19,554 bases of DNA from CAZDDI01 sp964504195 (GTDB lineage Bacteria > Chloroflexota > Anaerolineae > B4-G1 > SLSP01), in assembly GCA_964504195.1 (NCBI GenBank), contig CAZDDI010000069.1, positions 1 to 19,554 on the forward strand, given 5' to 3'. Numbering within the stretch: position 1 is the stretch's first letter; each line of letters starts with the position of its first letter. Position numbers and translations under genes: made by a program. Below, in pieces: positions 1 through 6,474 of the stretch. The notes beneath the pieces are model-generated. The model saw only the letters and a program-made list of their open reading frames with translations, made no database searches and was not told the origin of the DNA.

Positions 1-33
1 CCTGAGTGTACCAGATAATTCGTGATTTGGTTT

Positions 34-120
34 ACGTTTTACGCGAATGGTCAGAAATATAATGACATTGAGCTATCCAAAAATTCCACCGGTGGTAGGG
101 TTCGGCAGGCTCACCCACCG
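34..120. repeat. Upstream region with repeat fragments shared elsewhere in the window
   Basis: Three fragments upstream of tldD recur elsewhere. ACGTTTT followed by ACGCG (34-45) resembles the heptamer run at 4420-4436. TAATGACATTGAG (60-72) is identical to 6354-6366, the right end of the MITE-like element. TTCGGCAGGCTCACCCACCG (101-120) matches 3153-3172 with one mismatch. A 10-bp palindrome CCACCGGTGG lies at 86-95. I see no convincing gene in bases 1-258. The fragments look like remnants of dispersed intergenic repeats rather than regulatory sites. Confidence 0.5.
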
Positions 121-219
121 CCTGCCAAGACTTAGCACTGGTTTCAATAGACTCAACTACCGCCTGCGTGAATTTTAAGATGGATTCTTAAACCGCCACT
201 ACAGATTCTTTAGTGCAAA

Positions 220-253
220 TTTTAGATTTGCCGATTTGCAGATTTGAGGAGGT
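220..253 (+). promoter_or_regulatory. tldD leader: GATTTGC-type repeat and strong Shine-Dalgarno
   Basis: Three degenerate 8-bp units (GATTTGCC, GATTTGCA, GATTTGAG) run directly into the ribosome binding site GAGGAGGT (246-253), five bases before the TTG start at 259. The strong Shine-Dalgarno decides the start, since no ATG is well placed. Bases 220-242 match the reverse strand of 9843-9865, upstream of the cold-shock gene, at 21 of 23 positions. Confidence 0.6.
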
Positions 254-258
254 AGAAC

Positions 259-1725
259 TTGAAAGACTTGACCACTATCGCTCTGAACCGCGCCCAACTC
301 TTGGGCGCAACGTATGCCGATGTGCGCATCTTGACCGCCCGCGAGCAGGGCGTGAGCGTGCGCAACGGCGTCGCGCAGGAAGTCAATACCGTGTCCCACG
401 CGGGCTTCGGCGTGCGCGTCATCATAGATGGGGCCTGGGGGTTCGCCTCCAGCGCTACGCTGACCCCCACCGAGATGGAAACGGTCACAGCGCAAGCCGT
501 GGCGATTGCCCGCGCCAGTGCGCTCTTCCTGCGCGCGCGCGTAGACCTCGGCCCGGTAGAGGCACATCGTGACGTATACCGCACACCCTATCGCATCAAC
601 CCTTTCGATGTGCCAGTGGAGGATAAGCTGACGTTGCTGCTGGAAACCGACCGGAGGATGCGCGTTGGGCCAGACATCAAAGTCACCAGTGGCAACCTGG
701 TGGCCGTTCACAAACACCAATTCTTCGCCAGCACCGAAGGCGCCGACATCGAGCAGGAAATCATTGAGACGGGCGGCAGTATCATGGCACTGGCGGTGAA
801 GGATGGTGAGGTGCAACGCCGCAGCTACCCCAACGTCTTCCGCGATCAACACACGGAAGGGTGGGAATTTATCGAGCGGCTGGATTTTCTGGGGCACGCG
901 GAGCGCGTGGGTAACGAGGCCATCGCCCTGCTGAGCGCCGAGCAATGCCCCAGCGGTGTCACCACGCTGATTCTGGATCGCACGCAGCTAGGGCTGCAAA
1001 TCCACGAATCCTGCGGGCATCCCACGGAGCTGGATCGCGTCTTCGGCACCGAAGCAGCATTTGCCGGCACGAGCTTCCTCACGCCAGACAAGCTCAACAC
1101 GCTGCGCTATGGCTCGGGGCTGGTGAACCTCACCGCCGATGCGACCACGCCCGGCGCGCTGGGCACCTTCGGCTACGATGATGAAGGCGTGCCGGCGCAG
1201 CGCGTCCCCCTGGTGCGCGATGGGCTGTTCGTGGGCTATCTCACCTCGCGGGAGACGGCCACCCAGCTGGCCCGGCTGCGCGGCGAAGACCCGGCCCTGG
1301 CCCGCTCCGGCGGCACGATGCGCGCTTCCGGCTGGAATCGCATCCCCCTGATCCGCATGACCAACATCAACCTGGAACCGGGGACGTGGGACTTCGATGA
1401 CCTCATCGCCGATACGGACGAGGGTATCTACATGGAAACCAACTACTCGTGGTCTATTGATAACCTGCGGCTCAATTTCCAGTTCGGCACGGAGCTGGCC
1501 TACGAAATCAAGGGCGGCAAGTTCGGCAAATTGTACAAGAACGCCACTTACACCGGCATCACGCCGGAGTTCTGGAACGGGTGCGACGCGATTTGCAACG
1601 CGGAGCATTGGGGCGTGTGGGGGGTGCCGAACTGTGGCAAGGGCCAACCTTCGCAGACGGCCCACACCGGTCACGGCGCGGCCCCGGCGCGCTTCCGCAA
1701 TGTGCGCGTGGGCGTGATGAAGTAA
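259..1725 (+). CDS. tldD: TldD family zinc metalloprotease
   Basis: Cytoplasmic metalloprotease subunit of the TldD/PmbA (U62) family. The characterised bacterial complex is a TldD-TldE heterodimer that degrades unfolded peptides and matures some peptide natural products. At 488 residues it is close to family length (about 480). The zinc motif HESCGH (HExxxH form) lies at residues 249-254 and is followed by the family segment PTELDR. The C-terminal cysteine expected as third zinc ligand is visible at about residue 459 in VPNCGKGQPSQ. The N-terminal half carries the typical GFGVRVI and WGFASS strands. The start is TTG with a GAGGAGGT ribosome site five bases upstream. It is followed 13 bases later by its PmbA partner, so the two are almost certainly cotranscribed and form the complex. 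This is the catalytic subunit because it keeps the HExxxH motif. The peptide substrate cannot be predicted, and no peptide precursor gene is seen nearby. Confidence 0.95.
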   Translation: MKDLTTIALNRAQLLGATYADVRILTAREQGVSVRNGVAQEVNTVSHAGFGVRVIIDGAWGFASSATLTPTEMETVTAQAVAIARASALFLRARVDLGPVEAHRDVYRTPYRINPFDVPVEDKLTLLLETDRRMRVGPDIKVTSGNLVAVHKHQFFASTEGADIEQEIIETGGSIMALAVKDGEVQRRSYPNVFRDQHTEGWEFIERLDFLGHAERVGNEAIALLSAEQCPSGVTTLILDRTQLGLQIHESCGHPTELDRVFGTEAAFAGTSFLTPDKLNTLRYGSGLVNLTADATTPGALGTFGYDDEGVPAQRVPLVRDGLFVGYLTSRETATQLARLRGEDPALARSGGTMRASGWNRIPLIRMTNINLEPGTWDFDDLIADTDEGIYMETNYSWSIDNLRLNFQFGTELAYEIKGGKFGKLYKNATYTGITPEFWNGCDAICNAEHWGVWGVPNCGKGQPSQTAHTGHGAAPARFRNVRVGVMK

Positions 1726-1738
1726 GGGGGAAATCGCC

Positions 1739-3103
1739 ATGTTAAACCATAACGACATCAAAGACCTTTTGGCGCGGGCGCTGCAACGCTCCCGGGCCGA
1801 TGAAACCGAAGTGCTGTATCTGGGGCTGGACGAGGCGCTGACCCGCTTCGCTAACGACGAAATCCACCAGAACGTGGCCGAAAGCAATCATGCGCTGGTG
1901 GTGCGCGTGGCGCAGGGGAAACGAGTAGCCACCCTTTCCACGACCGACATCAGTGATACGGGTCTGGATCGTGCATTGGAAGAGACGCTGGATCTGGCAC
2001 GCTTGCAGCCGGAAAATCCCGAATTTCCCGGCTTTGGCCCCCCCACCCTATTTGATGAGACGCCGCTGGCGTATGATGAGGCGACGGCAGCCGCGACCCC
2101 CGAAAGTCGCGCTCGCGCCGTCGGGGAGGTCCTTCGCTACGCACTTGACCGGGACGTGAATACGTCCGGCGCCTTCCGCACCGCCCGCTACGATTGGGCC
2201 ATCGCTAACAGTCACGGGCTGTATGCGACCACGCCCACCACGCTGGCCGATCTCACCCTTGTGGCGATGACGCCCACCTCATCCGGCTATGCCGCCGATG
2301 CCGCGTGGCAGGTGGGAGCAATAGATGTGGCCGCGCGAGGGCGCGAGGCGGTGGATAAGGCGGTGCGTGCCCAAAATCCACGTCCGCTGGAACCGGGCGA
2401 GTATCCGGTGGTGCTGGAATCCTACGCCGCACGCGATCTGTTGACCTTCATGGGCGGGGGCGCTTCGGCGATGGGTATTCACGAGGGGCGTTCATGGATG
2501 AGCGGGCGGCAAGGCGAGACATTGCTCGCGCCACAAATCACTATATGCGACGATCCAACCAACCCGGCGCTATGGCCGATGCGCTTCGACTTCGAAGGAA
2601 CACCGCGCCAGCGAGTGGACATCGTGAAAGCGGGCGTGGTAGGCGATGCAGTCTACAATCGCCTATGGGCGGGCAAACTGGGCGTCGCAAACACCGGGCA
2701 CGGGTTGCCGCCGTTCAGTCCGTTCGCGCCGCAGCAGGCGATGGGCGGGTTTGGGCCAATGCCGATGCACCTGGAACTGCTGCCCGGCGATACCCCGCTG
2801 GAGGAGATGGTGAAGGGCATCGAACGCGGGCTATACATCACGCGCTTCAACTACACCCGCGTCGTCCATCCGCGCGAGATGGTGGTGACGGGACTGACGC
2901 GCGACGGCACGTTCTGGATCGAGAACGGCCAGATAGCCTACCCGGTGCAGAACTTGCGCTTCACGCAGAGCTATGTAGAAGCGCTACAAACGGTGCGCGC
3001 CGTAGGGAATGCGCCCCAGCGTGAGCGGGGCTATTTCACAATCAGCTCCGCGCCTGCGCTCTGTCTGGAGAAATTCCGCTTCACTGGCACGACGGGGTTC
3101 TGA
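1739..3103 (+). CDS. pmbA: PmbA/TldE family protein, partner of TldD
   Basis: Non-catalytic partner of TldD in the family heterodimer. It is 454 residues long, usual for PmbA/TldE. It lacks an HExxxH motif, as expected for the E subunit. Diagnostic C-terminal segments are present: FNYTRVVHPREMVVTGLTRD (about residues 376-395), then ENGQIAYPVQNLRFTQSY and a terminal ALCLEKFRFTGTTGF. The central GGGASAMGIHEGRSWMSG segment also fits the family. The ATG is preceded by an AAGGGGG ribosome site, and the gene starts 13 bases after the tldD stop, so it is the second gene of a two-gene operon. A strong hairpin about 120 bases downstream (3221-3246) probably ends the transcript. No oddities are seen. 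An alternative is a divergent TldD paralogue, but the absence of the zinc motif favours PmbA. Confidence 0.93.
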   Translation: MLNHNDIKDLLARALQRSRADETEVLYLGLDEALTRFANDEIHQNVAESNHALVVRVAQGKRVATLSTTDISDTGLDRALEETLDLARLQPENPEFPGFGPPTLFDETPLAYDEATAAATPESRARAVGEVLRYALDRDVNTSGAFRTARYDWAIANSHGLYATTPTTLADLTLVAMTPTSSGYAADAAWQVGAIDVAARGREAVDKAVRAQNPRPLEPGEYPVVLESYAARDLLTFMGGGASAMGIHEGRSWMSGRQGETLLAPQITICDDPTNPALWPMRFDFEGTPRQRVDIVKAGVVGDAVYNRLWAGKLGVANTGHGLPPFSPFAPQQAMGGFGPMPMHLELLPGDTPLEEMVKGIERGLYITRFNYTRVVHPREMVVTGLTRDGTFWIENGQIAYPVQNLRFTQSYVEALQTVRAVGNAPQRERGYFTISSAPALCLEKFRFTGTTGF

Positions 3104-3128
3104 GGCCAAGACGCCCGTACCTTTCGAC

Positions 3129-3172
3129 AGGCTCGGCTTCGGCAGGCTCGGCTTCGGCAGGCTCAGCCACCG
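3129..3172. repeat. Tandem 15-bp repeat of the GGCTCGGCTTCGGCA type
   Basis: Two identical units AGGCTCGGCTTCGGC (3129-3143 and 3144-3158) are followed by a partial third unit AGGCTCAGC and then CACCG. The last 20 bases match 101-120 upstream of tldD with one mismatch, so copies of the same repeat bracket the tldD-pmbA operon. I recall related TTCGACAGGCTCAG-type intergenic repeats in other bacterial genomes, including Chloroflexota, but cannot check that here. Confidence 0.7.
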
Positions 3173-3220
3173 CTGGGGCGCAGCAGACTCGAACGACGAC
3201 AAATCATGTTCTGGAAATGC

Positions 3221-3246
3221 AACGCGCCCCCAAATGGGGGCGCGTT
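3221..3246 (+). terminator. Intrinsic terminator between convergent pmbA and mrp
   Basis: A perfect 11-bp stem has arms AACGCGCCCCC (3221-3231) and GGGGGCGCGTT (3236-3246), with loop AAAT. TTTTGTT runs out of the right arm on the plus strand, fitting termination of tldD-pmbA. The stem lies 20 bases beyond the mrp stop on the other strand and may work in both directions, although the minus-strand tail is not T-rich. Confidence 0.8.
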
Positions 3247-3265
3247 TTGTTAGCACAAACCGTTA

Positions 3266-4330
3266 CTACGCGGTGATTTTTCCCGATATCGCCTGCGCCA
3301 TTGGGACAAACGCGGCGTTGGTATAGGCTTCGATCTGCCCGGCGTCGCACAGTCGCGCCATTTCGGGATCCAGCCCCAGCTGCCCCAAGAAATCCGCGCC
3401 GAAGGCTGCCGCCATCGCGGCACTCTGACCCTTGCCGAAGATCTCGAAAGACTCGCCGCAGTGCGGGCAGATGGCGTAGCTCATATTCTCCACCACGCCC
3501 AAGATGGGGATCTGCAGGTGCTCGGCCATGTTCGCCGCTTTGCGCACCACCATCTCCGCCAAATCCTGCGGTGATGTGACCAGCACGATGCCCGCTACGG
3601 GCAGGTTCTGCATCACGGTCAGTGCCGCGTCGGACGTGCCGGGCGGCATATCCACCACCAGCACATCCAAATCGCCCCAGAACACATCGTTCCAGAACTG
3701 CTGAATGGCGCCCGCAATCAGGGGACCACGCCAGATCACCGCCGCCTCTTTTTCTTCCAGCATCAGGTTGATGGACATCAGCTTGATACCGCCCTCAGTC
3801 ACGGGGGGCATGATACCCAACGGCGACATGGTGGGAGCTTCGCTCATGCCGAACACCTGCGGGATGCTTGGGCCAGTGATGTCGGCATCCAGCACGCCCA
3901 CGCGCTTGCCTTGCCGGCGCAGTTCCACGGCGAGCATGGCCGCCACAGAGGATTTGCCCACGCCGCCCTTGCCGCTCATCACGGCGACCACTTTCTGCAC
4001 GCGGTTCAGGTTCGCAGCGGGCGATTGGGACTGCTGCTGTGCCTGTCCACCGCGCAGCTTCTCGAAGAGCTCCTGGCGCTCCGCGTCGCTCATCGCCGTC
4101 AGCGCAATTTCTACATCCAGCCCCTCAGCCAGACCCGCCACCGCACGGGCAGCATCAGCGGAAATGACATCCTTCAACGGGCAAGCCGGGACGGTCAAGG
4201 CAATCGTCACCTTCACGCGCGCGCCTGCGATTTCCACCGCGCGCACCATGCCCAACTCCACGATATTCCGCCGCAATTCCGGGTCAATGACCGTTTGCAG
4301 CGCTTCCATCACCTGTGTTTCTGTTACCAC
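3266..4330 (-). CDS. mrp: Mrp/NBP35 family P-loop ATPase, Fe-S cluster carrier
   Basis: Cytoplasmic iron-sulfur cluster carrier of the Mrp/ApbC/NBP35 group, thought to hold and transfer a 4Fe-4S cluster to client proteins in an ATP-dependent way. The 354 residues have two parts. Residues 1-80 are a MIP18/DUF59 domain (VIDPELRRNIVELGMV, then ALTVPACPLKD). After a Gln-rich linker (about 96-103) comes a ParA-like ATPase with the deviant Walker A GKGGVGKS (120-127), a following DADITGPSIP, Walker B VLVVDMPPGT (223-232) and the cluster-ligand CxxC at Cys288 and Cys291 (ICPHCGE). The start is GTG at 4330, set by GGAGG at 4339-4343 eight bases upstream. It lies 101 bases downstream of def on the same strand, so read-through from def is possible. 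The role is well established for the family; the client proteins are unknown. Confidence 0.95.
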   Translation of the reverse strand: MVTETQVMEALQTVIDPELRRNIVELGMVRAVEIAGARVKVTIALTVPACPLKDVISADAARAVAGLAEGLDVEIALTAMSDAERQELFEKLRGGQAQQQSQSPAANLNRVQKVVAVMSGKGGVGKSSVAAMLAVELRRQGKRVGVLDADITGPSIPQVFGMSEAPTMSPLGIMPPVTEGGIKLMSINLMLEEKEAAVIWRGPLIAGAIQQFWNDVFWGDLDVLVVDMPPGTSDAALTVMQNLPVAGIVLVTSPQDLAEMVVRKAANMAEHLQIPILGVVENMSYAICPHCGESFEIFGKGQSAAMAAAFGADFLGQLGLDPEMARLCDAGQIEAYTNAAFVPMAQAISGKITA

Positions 4331-4357
4331 GTTTTGAACCTCCAGGGGTAAAATTAT

Positions 4358-4436
4358 GAATGGCGAATGGTGAATGACGAATCAAACGTAAACCGTGACC
4401 AGAGAACTCTTCACGCATTACGTTTCACGTTTCACG
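4358..4436. repeat. Two heptanucleotide tandem repeat runs between def and mrp
   Basis: GAATGGC, GAATGGT, GAATGAC and a partial GAATC run from 4358 to 4383. A second, unrelated heptamer ACGTTTC occurs twice at 4420-4433 and continues into ACGCA. The second run crosses the TGA stop of def (4432-4434), so it slightly overlaps coding sequence. Both are degenerate short tandem repeats with a 7-bp period. No terminator is evident between def and mrp. Confidence 0.6.
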
Positions 4437-5013
4437 CACTATCAAGAACAGGCATTTTGAGATCAAGATCATCAAAGGCTATGCCACGCGCCGCCGCGAG
4501 TTCGGCTTGCTCCTCCTGGCCTTCCTGCACCGGCCAGATGTTTTCCGGGGCGGTGAGGCGGTCAATATACAGCACGCCCTTGCAATGATCTATCTCATGC
4601 TGGAACACGCGCGCCAGATAGCCCTTGAAGCGGTGACGTTGTTGCTTGCCGTGACGATCCAGGCCGCGCACGACAATCTCGTACGCACGCTCAACCTCGC
4701 CGATGTAGCCAGGCACAGAGAGACATCCCTCGATACCGGGTTCAGTCTCCCGCGAGGATTTAACGATGTCAGGATTGATGTACACATAGAGTTGGCCGCT
4801 GCCGGGAACTTCCTCCTCAAGCGGCGCTTCGACAACGATGATATTCTGCATTTCCCCTACCTGCACGGCAGCCAACCCCACGCCATTGTTGAGGTGCATC
4901 GTTTCCACCATATCATCAATAAACGCACGCACGGCTGGCGTCGCCTCGCGCACGTCACGCGAGCGGCGACGTAAGCGCGGGTCTCCTACAGTAATGATTT
5001 CACGAATGCCCAT
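4432..5013 (-). CDS. def: Peptide deformylase
   Basis: Removes the N-formyl group from the initiator methionine of nascent proteins at the ribosome exit, using a bound metal ion. All three family motifs are present: GVGLAAVQVG (residues 44-53, motif I, with Val where GLAATQ has Thr), EGCLSVPG (95-102, motif II, Cys97 a metal ligand) and QHEIDH (138-143, motif III, His139 and His143 ligands, Glu140 catalytic). At 193 residues it is slightly longer than the common 165-190, with a C-terminal tail rich in Glu and Ala. The ATG is preceded by AAGGAG (5019-5024) five bases away. The leader contains TTTGCAGATTTGA (minus strand, 5026-5038), shared with the tldD leader. A possible -35 TTGACG lies at 5081-5086 but has no good -10 at proper spacing. 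No methionyl-tRNA formyltransferase gene is adjacent. Confidence 0.96.
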   Translation of the reverse strand: MGIREIITVGDPRLRRRSRDVREATPAVRAFIDDMVETMHLNNGVGLAAVQVGEMQNIIVVEAPLEEEVPGSGQLYVYINPDIVKSSRETEPGIEGCLSVPGYIGEVERAYEIVVRGLDRHGKQQRHRFKGYLARVFQHEIDHCKGVLYIDRLTAPENIWPVQEGQEEQAELAAARGIAFDDLDLKMPVLDSA

Positions 5014-5098
5014 TGAAGCTCCTTGTCAAATCTGCAAACCACACAATCTTTATCAGTACAATTTAACATAGCAAAAGTTACGTCAAGACAACAAGAAA

Positions 5099-5121
5099 TC
5101 CGCGTTTGAGGTAAACGCGGA
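5099..5121 (-). terminator. Intrinsic terminator of the PAP2 phosphatase gene
   Basis: A 9-bp stem has plus-strand arms TCCGCGTTT (5099-5107) and AAACGCGGA (5113-5121) with a 5-base loop. Read on the minus strand it is followed by TTTCTTGTTGT, a U-rich tail. It lies about 100 bases downstream of the PAP2 stop and upstream of def, so it should separate those two transcription units. Confidence 0.7.
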
Positions 5122-5218
5122 TGCACCGCAATGCAATGGTCATTCCGCTTATAGAAGAAAATTTAGCCACTAATTTTTTACATCACGGTTCAAAACTCTT
5201 ACTGCACCAGCCCTGCTT

Positions 5219-6136
5219 TTACTGAACCTCTGTAAGCGGAGGCGCTTGAGGAGCAATCTTGAGGCGCACGAAAAGGGCCGGCGCGCCATAAGTTACCCAG
5301 AGACCTAAAAAGCCGTAACGTAGCCCGCGTAAGATCAAGTACAAAGCGGTATCTTCCAGAGCAAGCGGCTCAAAAACCAGTTTCAGCCCGCGCCAAAACA
5401 GAAATATACCAATGCTTCCTAGTAGATAGCGGACCACCCGTTGCCCCAATGGGCCAGCAACCTCAAAGCGAATGTAGGCACGTTCCAGGATCAAGCCCAC
5501 GATGCCACACCAAAGCGCGGCGAACGCGGCAATGAAATCTGGGTACGGTTGTAGCACACACACCAAGATACCGACCAGCGCAAAACCAACCAGCCAGAGT
5601 GTGGAACTATGCATCACCCCCCACGCGGCCACGCGCGGGGCAGCGACCAAGCATACGCCCAAAAACGTCAGTCCTACAATAACGCCCATCAACACATCAC
5701 TAGGATAATGAACACCTAGATAAGGACGAGAGATAATAATACCCAAAATCAACACTACCGCCACAATCCAGAACCACACCCGGCGCACCTGCGACGCCAG
5801 ATACATCCAAATCACAGTATTGTTTTGCGCGTGGCCCGAAGGCAGGCTCCAGCCTCCATGATAATCCAGTTGCAAAATCTCTGGATGTGTGAGAAATGGA
5901 CGAGGCACTCTGAGCAATTCTTTAATGGCGACATTGACGCTTTGACTGCCCAATAACAAAGTAAAGAGTCCCACGCCCCAGGCTTTGTTGATACACCACA
6001 GCACCAAAGGCCCTGCCATCAGCGAAAATTCCTCGTTCCCCAAAAAGGTCACGAAACTGAAGAACGGCGTCCAGAGCGGATGCCCTTGTTGCAACCACAA
6101 TATAAGCGGCACTTCCCAATCCCAAAACGGCGTCAC
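5219..6136 (-). CDS. PAP2-family integral membrane phosphatase
   Basis: Membrane phosphatase of the PAP2 (phosphatidic acid phosphatase type 2) superfamily, which removes phosphate from lipid phosphates such as phosphatidate or undecaprenyl diphosphate. The three-part signature is complete, numbered from the GTG start: KELLRVPRP (Lys72 to Pro79), PSGH (99-102) and SRPYLGVHYPSD (136-147, His143 the predicted nucleophile and Asp147 its partner). About six to eight hydrophobic segments span the rest, with several beyond the catalytic core. I place the start at GTG 6136 (305 residues) because GGAGG (6142-6146) sits five bases upstream; an ATG at 6172 would add 12 residues but has no ribosome site. 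The gene appears monocistronic, with a terminator at 5099-5121. The substrate is not predictable from sequence; undecaprenyl-diphosphate phosphatase and a lipid phosphate phosphatase are both possible. Confidence 0.9.
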   Translation of the reverse strand: MTPFWDWEVPLILWLQQGHPLWTPFFSFVTFLGNEEFSLMAGPLVLWCINKAWGVGLFTLLLGSQSVNVAIKELLRVPRPFLTHPEILQLDYHGGWSLPSGHAQNNTVIWMYLASQVRRVWFWIVAVVLILGIIISRPYLGVHYPSDVLMGVIVGLTFLGVCLVAAPRVAAWGVMHSSTLWLVGFALVGILVCVLQPYPDFIAAFAALWCGIVGLILERAYIRFEVAGPLGQRVVRYLLGSIGIFLFWRGLKLVFEPLALEDTALYLILRGLRYGFLGLWVTYGAPALFVRLKIAPQAPPLTEVQ

Positions 6137-6474
6137 GTTAACCTCCAGCAGTGGAATTACACATCTATCCATTGTCAGTTTTGATTTTGCTCAAGCCCCA
6201 TCTCAACCACTTGTACTCTATGTGTTGCATCAATGTCATTAAGTTAAGGCCTGGCAGGTTTCGTCCCAATTGGGTGGGGTAGTATTTTGCCGATGAATAA
6301 CGATGTTTTGCAAACTCAAGGCCTGGAAACCTGCCAGGTCTATGCCCTAAACTTAATGACATTGAGTATTGCATAGCCAAGTATCATTAAATGCTTACCC
6401 CCAGGTTGCCCCAAATTGAAACGGTAGGGCGTTTTCATACACCATGTTATCGGCAGACAGCGGGGTTTTGCCCC
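6137..6474. other. Gene-free region containing a MITE-like element
   Basis: There is no supportable coding sequence in these 338 bases between two minus-strand genes. The main content is the inverted-repeat element at 6230-6365. The part next to the PAP2 start should hold that gene's promoter, but I cannot identify -35/-10 boxes with confidence. Near the stop of the downstream gene is a small GGGG/CCCC hairpin (6462-6474) without a T-rich tail, too weak to call a terminator. Confidence 0.6.
6230..6365. mobile_element. MITE-like 136-bp inverted-repeat element, non-coding
   Basis: The outer arms are a perfect 16-bp inverted repeat: TCAATGTCATTAAGTT (6230-6245) against 6350-6365. Inside are further 13-bp perfect arms CCTGGCAGGTTTC (6250-6262) and GAAACCTGCCAGG (6326-6338). 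The arms are separated by a 4-base offset on the left and 11 bases on the right. The centre holds a 10-bp palindrome CCCAATTGGG (6265-6274). There is no open reading frame of note. TTGCAT occurs just outside each end (6225-6230 and 6369-6374) but is not flush with both ends, so a target-site duplication is uncertain. The right end recurs at 60-72, suggesting a dispersed family. It could also be a REP/BIME-type repeat or a transcribed hairpin. Confidence 0.55.

Noticed and set aside
988..1887. 299-codon open frame on the minus strand opposite tldD
   Set aside because: It lies antisense to a gene with clear family motifs, and its sequence is low-complexity Arg/Ala/His-rich, typical of a GC-rich shadow frame.
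3705..4337. 210-codon plus-strand frame opposite mrp
   Set aside because: It is a shadow of the mrp coding sequence, with no ribosome site and no family resemblance.
6462..6474. GGGG/CCCC hairpin at the stop of the CNB-PH gene as terminator
   Set aside because: The stem is only about four base pairs and no T-rich tail follows on the minus strand.
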